Of a stretch of 64,000 nt of DNA, positions 60,809 to 64,000 are shown in pieces (within the stretch, counting starts at the first letter, position 1; every line of letters starts with the position of its first letter). The notes under the pieces are model-generated. The model was not told where the DNA came from. It was given only the letters and a program-made list of their open reading frames with translations, and searched no databases. The position numbers and the translations under genes were made by a program. Origin of the DNA: Acanthochlamys bracteata (taxonomy: Eukaryota > Streptophyta > Magnoliopsida > Pandanales > Velloziaceae); contig CM034143.1 in assembly GCA_019914995.1 (NCBI GenBank), forward strand, positions 374,501 through 438,500. The letters run 5' to 3'.

Positions 60809-61975
60809 ATCCCCAATACCACCAATTAAAACAACACTAGCTCCTCTAGAAGTTATGTGAAATGGACAAAAATCCACCACTATATTGCATAAACGAAAAC
60901 TCAGAAGTCCAAAGATCGTTTTTTTTTTTTAATAAATTTTTTTTAAGCTGGGCTTTCTCTGCGATCAATACCAATCAAGACAGCACTGGCCTCTAAACGA
61001 ATTTATCGCAAAATGGACATACTAACGATTGGCTATTTCACATGAATGACCACTAACGATTGGCTTTTTCCAACCGGGTTTTCTCTATGATCAACTAAAT
61101 CAGCTCTTAGCAAATCTTCGCAATTCCAAGTAAAGCAGCAGCTAAATGAGACCTATCTGAACAGATCACTTCTGATCAATAAAAACCTAGCGCGCATAAA
61201 TACCAAGTAAAACACCAGAAATCGCAAACTTAACCAGAACCAGATCAAGAAACCGATTATCTTACCATAAACCAAGCTCCAGTTGCATCAAAAACAAACA
61301 CCCACTTAATGTTTTTCGGCTACATTTCCAGAGAACAAAGAAGAAGTTCAAGAAACCAACAAAATCGAGTTATCTGGGAGGACACTCGACCATTCAGGCT
61401 TGTAAAACCTAAAATCCTCTAGGGATAATTGAATTCAGATATCGAGAATCTTGGTAACGGAAAAAAATGGGGGAAAATTTTTGAACCTCTGATGTTTTCC
61501 GTCTGCAAATCCCGTAGAGAAAAAGGTAGTATCTTTTCTTTCCCCCCTTCTTGCCAGAGAGTGTTGAGGTTGGCTTACGTGGGCTAGGATCAGCTATAAG
61601 AGGAAATACCATTTCGTAAGATAACAAATATGGTTTTTGTAAAAACAGAAAATTAACTATTCGTTGTGATTGCTGTCTCGTAGTGTAAACATGAGAGGCC
61701 ACGGTTTTCTCGATGCATGGGGCTTGTGGCCAGGTAGGGCCCACATTAATGTAATTAAAACTAAGAATAAAACAAACAAAACAAAAAATGTTGAGTTGGG
61801 CCTTTTTTAAGGCCCATTGGATCATACTTATGGATTTAGAAAATTAATTTTTATTTAAAACTAGAAATCACGCGGTTAGAAAAATTGTTTGAAGGAAAAA
61901 AGCTTTTCTTATTTACAGCTGGTTGTAGTAGAGCTCTTGAGCAGCACCGGCGCGGGGCGGTGATCAGCTGTGGCA
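60809..61975. promoter_or_regulatory. Shared upstream region between divergent trihelix and LSM3 genes
   Basis: The two genes point away from each other across 1.17 kb. The trihelix leader probably includes an intron (AACGATTGGCT repeats at about 61023 and 61053). GGGCCC- and GGCCCA-type motifs at 61736 and 61812 are typical of promoters of plant housekeeping genes. Short minus-strand frames here are not supported. Confidence 0.4.
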
Positions 61976-63557
61976 ATGTCAGCTGTAGAGGAAGAGAGTG
62001 CTGTGAAGGAGCCGTTGGACTTGATTCGTCTTAGTCTCGACGAACGAATCTACGTAAAGCTTCGGTCCGATCGAGAGCTCCGCGGCAAACTACATGTAAC
62101 AATCTGTCTCGAAAACCCTAATTTTCTAAGTTTGGTACGAACAAAATGTTTGATATTTGTTGAGAATTTTGGTTGGTTAAGCTTAAGTCGAGTGTTATCG
62201 ATCTTGATTTTTATTGTAAAGCCAAAATCTGCGGTTAAATAGGGTTTGGGTTTTGTCAATTAGCTCTATTCATTGGAAATTTTTTGAAACAGGAATTTTA
62301 TCTTCAACCAATTTTCACGAGTTTAGTATATAGGTTAACTATTAGGTTTGTTTAGGGTTTTGGGTTTGTCATTCAATTTTTTTTTTATTTTTCTGTCTAG
62401 GCTAACCTGGAATCTGTTGGTTTTCCCTCCTGATTATGGCCTTTGGACTGTATCTGATGGCCGGAGAGCTATATTCAACGAAGAGGTCTTAGTACACTTT
62501 TTCTTGCTTGAGCCTGATAAGTTATGTAACAAGTCTGCAAGCCTTGGAAAATTAGTACTTCTTATGATGGAATTGATATCCTGAATGAGGGATACTTGAT
62601 TTGAAAATTGAAGAGCGTTTTTGCAGTACATTTGTCCAGGCACGTCAGGCTTAAAGTAAGCACAATTTCTTCTACATTAGACGATGACATATGAATTTGT
62701 AGTTGTCTCACAGTGAAAACTCTAAATAAGAGAAGGGTATTAATGCTACAACATGGACTAAGTTTGCTATATTTCTACATTACGGAAAGATATATGCGCC
62801 TTGTAATTTTGAATTATTTTGCAGTCTTACTATCTATGCACTTTGAGATAAATGGCATGATTTTGTTGATACTGATGGAATTTGGTAAAATTGTTGAAAC
62901 ATGTGCTAATCTGCACTCACTGAGTTATTTGTTTGGTTCATAGCAATTAAAGGTGCTTCTTGCAGGTTAGTCCAGCAGTCTAGGTGTCCTGCAATTACCT
63001 CTTTTGTGCTACCAATCGGCATAGCGCGACATAGGATTTGTAGATGAGGTGTTATGTTTCTGAAAAATAGCTTACGTCGGACTGATTCAAAATTTCTCAT
63101 GCAACACAATTATATAGAATAATTCTGAAAGCTATCTTAGCACTCTTGTTAAGGCCTAGTAGGTGCCAACCTCTATGGTAGTAGGATTATAGCTGGCTTG
63201 GATCTGGCATTCGATATGGCGGTTTGAATGAACTTGTGAGGCAAAGTAAAAGGACTATAGCTTTTGTCATCTAGTTGTACCTTGGGATACTTTAAAGTTT
63301 TAGCTGTCTTCTATACCTAATTTACGTCAGCTTGCTAAGTAGTGAAGTCTCCATGTTACTAATTTTTACGAGTTATTGTAATGTATGCTCCAGCAGCATA
63401 ATCTATTACTAATTGTATTATTCTAACGTTCTAACATTTGGTAGTTGTCTTCTTGTTTTAGGCTTATGATCAACACCTTAACATGATACTTGGCGACGTT
63501 GAGGAGGTAATTACTACTGTAGAGATTGATGATGAAACTTATGAAGAGATTGTCAGA
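61976..63557 (+). CDS. LSM3: LSM3, U6 snRNA-associated Sm-like protein (partial)
   Basis: Two exons are visible, 61976-62095 and 63462-63557, encoding 72 residues: [40 protein letters not shown], then [20 protein letters not shown] and [12 protein letters not shown]. This contains the Sm1 motif of plant LSM3 almost without change. The remaining ~25-residue C-terminal exon (Sm2 motif, RGDGV type) is not found before the window end, so the gene continues past 64000. LSM3 is a subunit of both LSM1-7 (cytoplasmic mRNA decay) and LSM2-8 (nuclear U6 snRNP). The start is the ATG at 61976; a GTG two codons upstream is not needed. Intron 1 is 1.37 kb. Confidence 0.95.
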
Positions 63558-64000
63558 GTAAGCTTCAAATTTCTCCTGTTTTTTATCTATTTCTTCATTG
63601 TATTCTTTCAAATTTTCTAGTACCCCCTACCCTAGGTTCTTGTACCTACAAGTTTACTGATGTGAGTGCATTAGTGTTGCTTTACCCGATTTTTCTGCTT
63701 ACTAACACTAATAGTTTATTTGACCAAACGGATGATAATTAGTACCATCAATTATTTGGTCCTATATATTTTTTTACAAGGTTTTTCACCTGTTAATGTT
63801 TCCTCTCCCCTGTGGTCGTACATTTTCCTAATATAACACAAGGGAAATCGTATTCTTTCCACTGCCGTTATTTAATTTCCACCTAGATCCCATAAGACCT
63901 CACTCGTGGCTTCCCTGCAGGAGAGTGTTTATCTGTCATTGGGTAGGTTAACGGGATAAGACTGATTCTGACTTACCTAGTTTCCTTGTGATTCTGTATA

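Noticed and set aside
61409..61825. 138-residue minus-strand open frame between the trihelix and LSM3 genes
   Set aside because: Content looks like promoter and leader DNA, with no family motif and an implausible overlap with the LSM3 upstream region.
1..64000. tRNA, rRNA, CRISPR arrays or bacterial-type operons
   Set aside because: None seen on reading; the window is plant nuclear DNA and a tRNA scan could not be run.

Overview
This is nuclear DNA from a flowering plant, most likely a woody core eudicot; the species cannot be fixed from the sequence alone. The evidence is AT-rich intergenic DNA, many GT-AG introns, and plant-specific families: cellulose synthase, WAT1/EamA transporter, Tubby-like F-box protein, trihelix factor, ROH1/DUF793. 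All genes are single eukaryotic units. Exon models were built by hand from splice signals, reading-phase continuity and remembered family sequence; no alignment was run.

Layout: 111-2393 (-) YIP4-like Golgi membrane protein. 3495-10667 (-) CESA6-clade cellulose synthase in 16 exons. 14300-17798 (+) sphingomyelin-synthase-like PAP2 membrane protein. 19658-20075 (+) broken copy of a ROH1-like gene. 21057-24646 (+) group A bZIP factor (GBF4-like). 25885-27030 (-) intact ROH1-like gene. 30532-36343 (-) WD40-repeat protein in 14 exons. 38.0-41.2 kb: no coding gene, but an array of diverged fold-back units downstream of a TATA box. 41567-43856 (-) Tubby-like F-box protein. 44277-44787: a very short LTR element (TRIM). 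50767-53359 (+) WAT1-related transporter. 54342-57209 (+) J-domain protein. 59468-60808 (-) trihelix factor. 61976 onward (+) LSM3, cut by the window end. The genes do not form a pathway; this is ordinary mixed plant gene order.

The most notable signals are: (1) two extra in-frame exons in the class-specific region of the cellulose synthase, each looking like the start of the downstream exon fused to the end of the upstream exon, as expected from tandem duplication of an intron plus its exon edges; (2) three clear and one degraded long inverted-repeat units at 38.1-40.9 kb, a candidate non-coding RNA locus; (3) a Tubby-like protein whose conserved C-terminal end is still readable in the DNA but shifted by an apparent 2-nt loss; (4) a truncated ROH1-like pseudogene 6-7 kb from its parent in opposite orientation; (5) a 0.5-kb TRIM with LTRs and a primer binding site; and (6) a MITE family with recurring copies, two of them flanked by TTA duplications.
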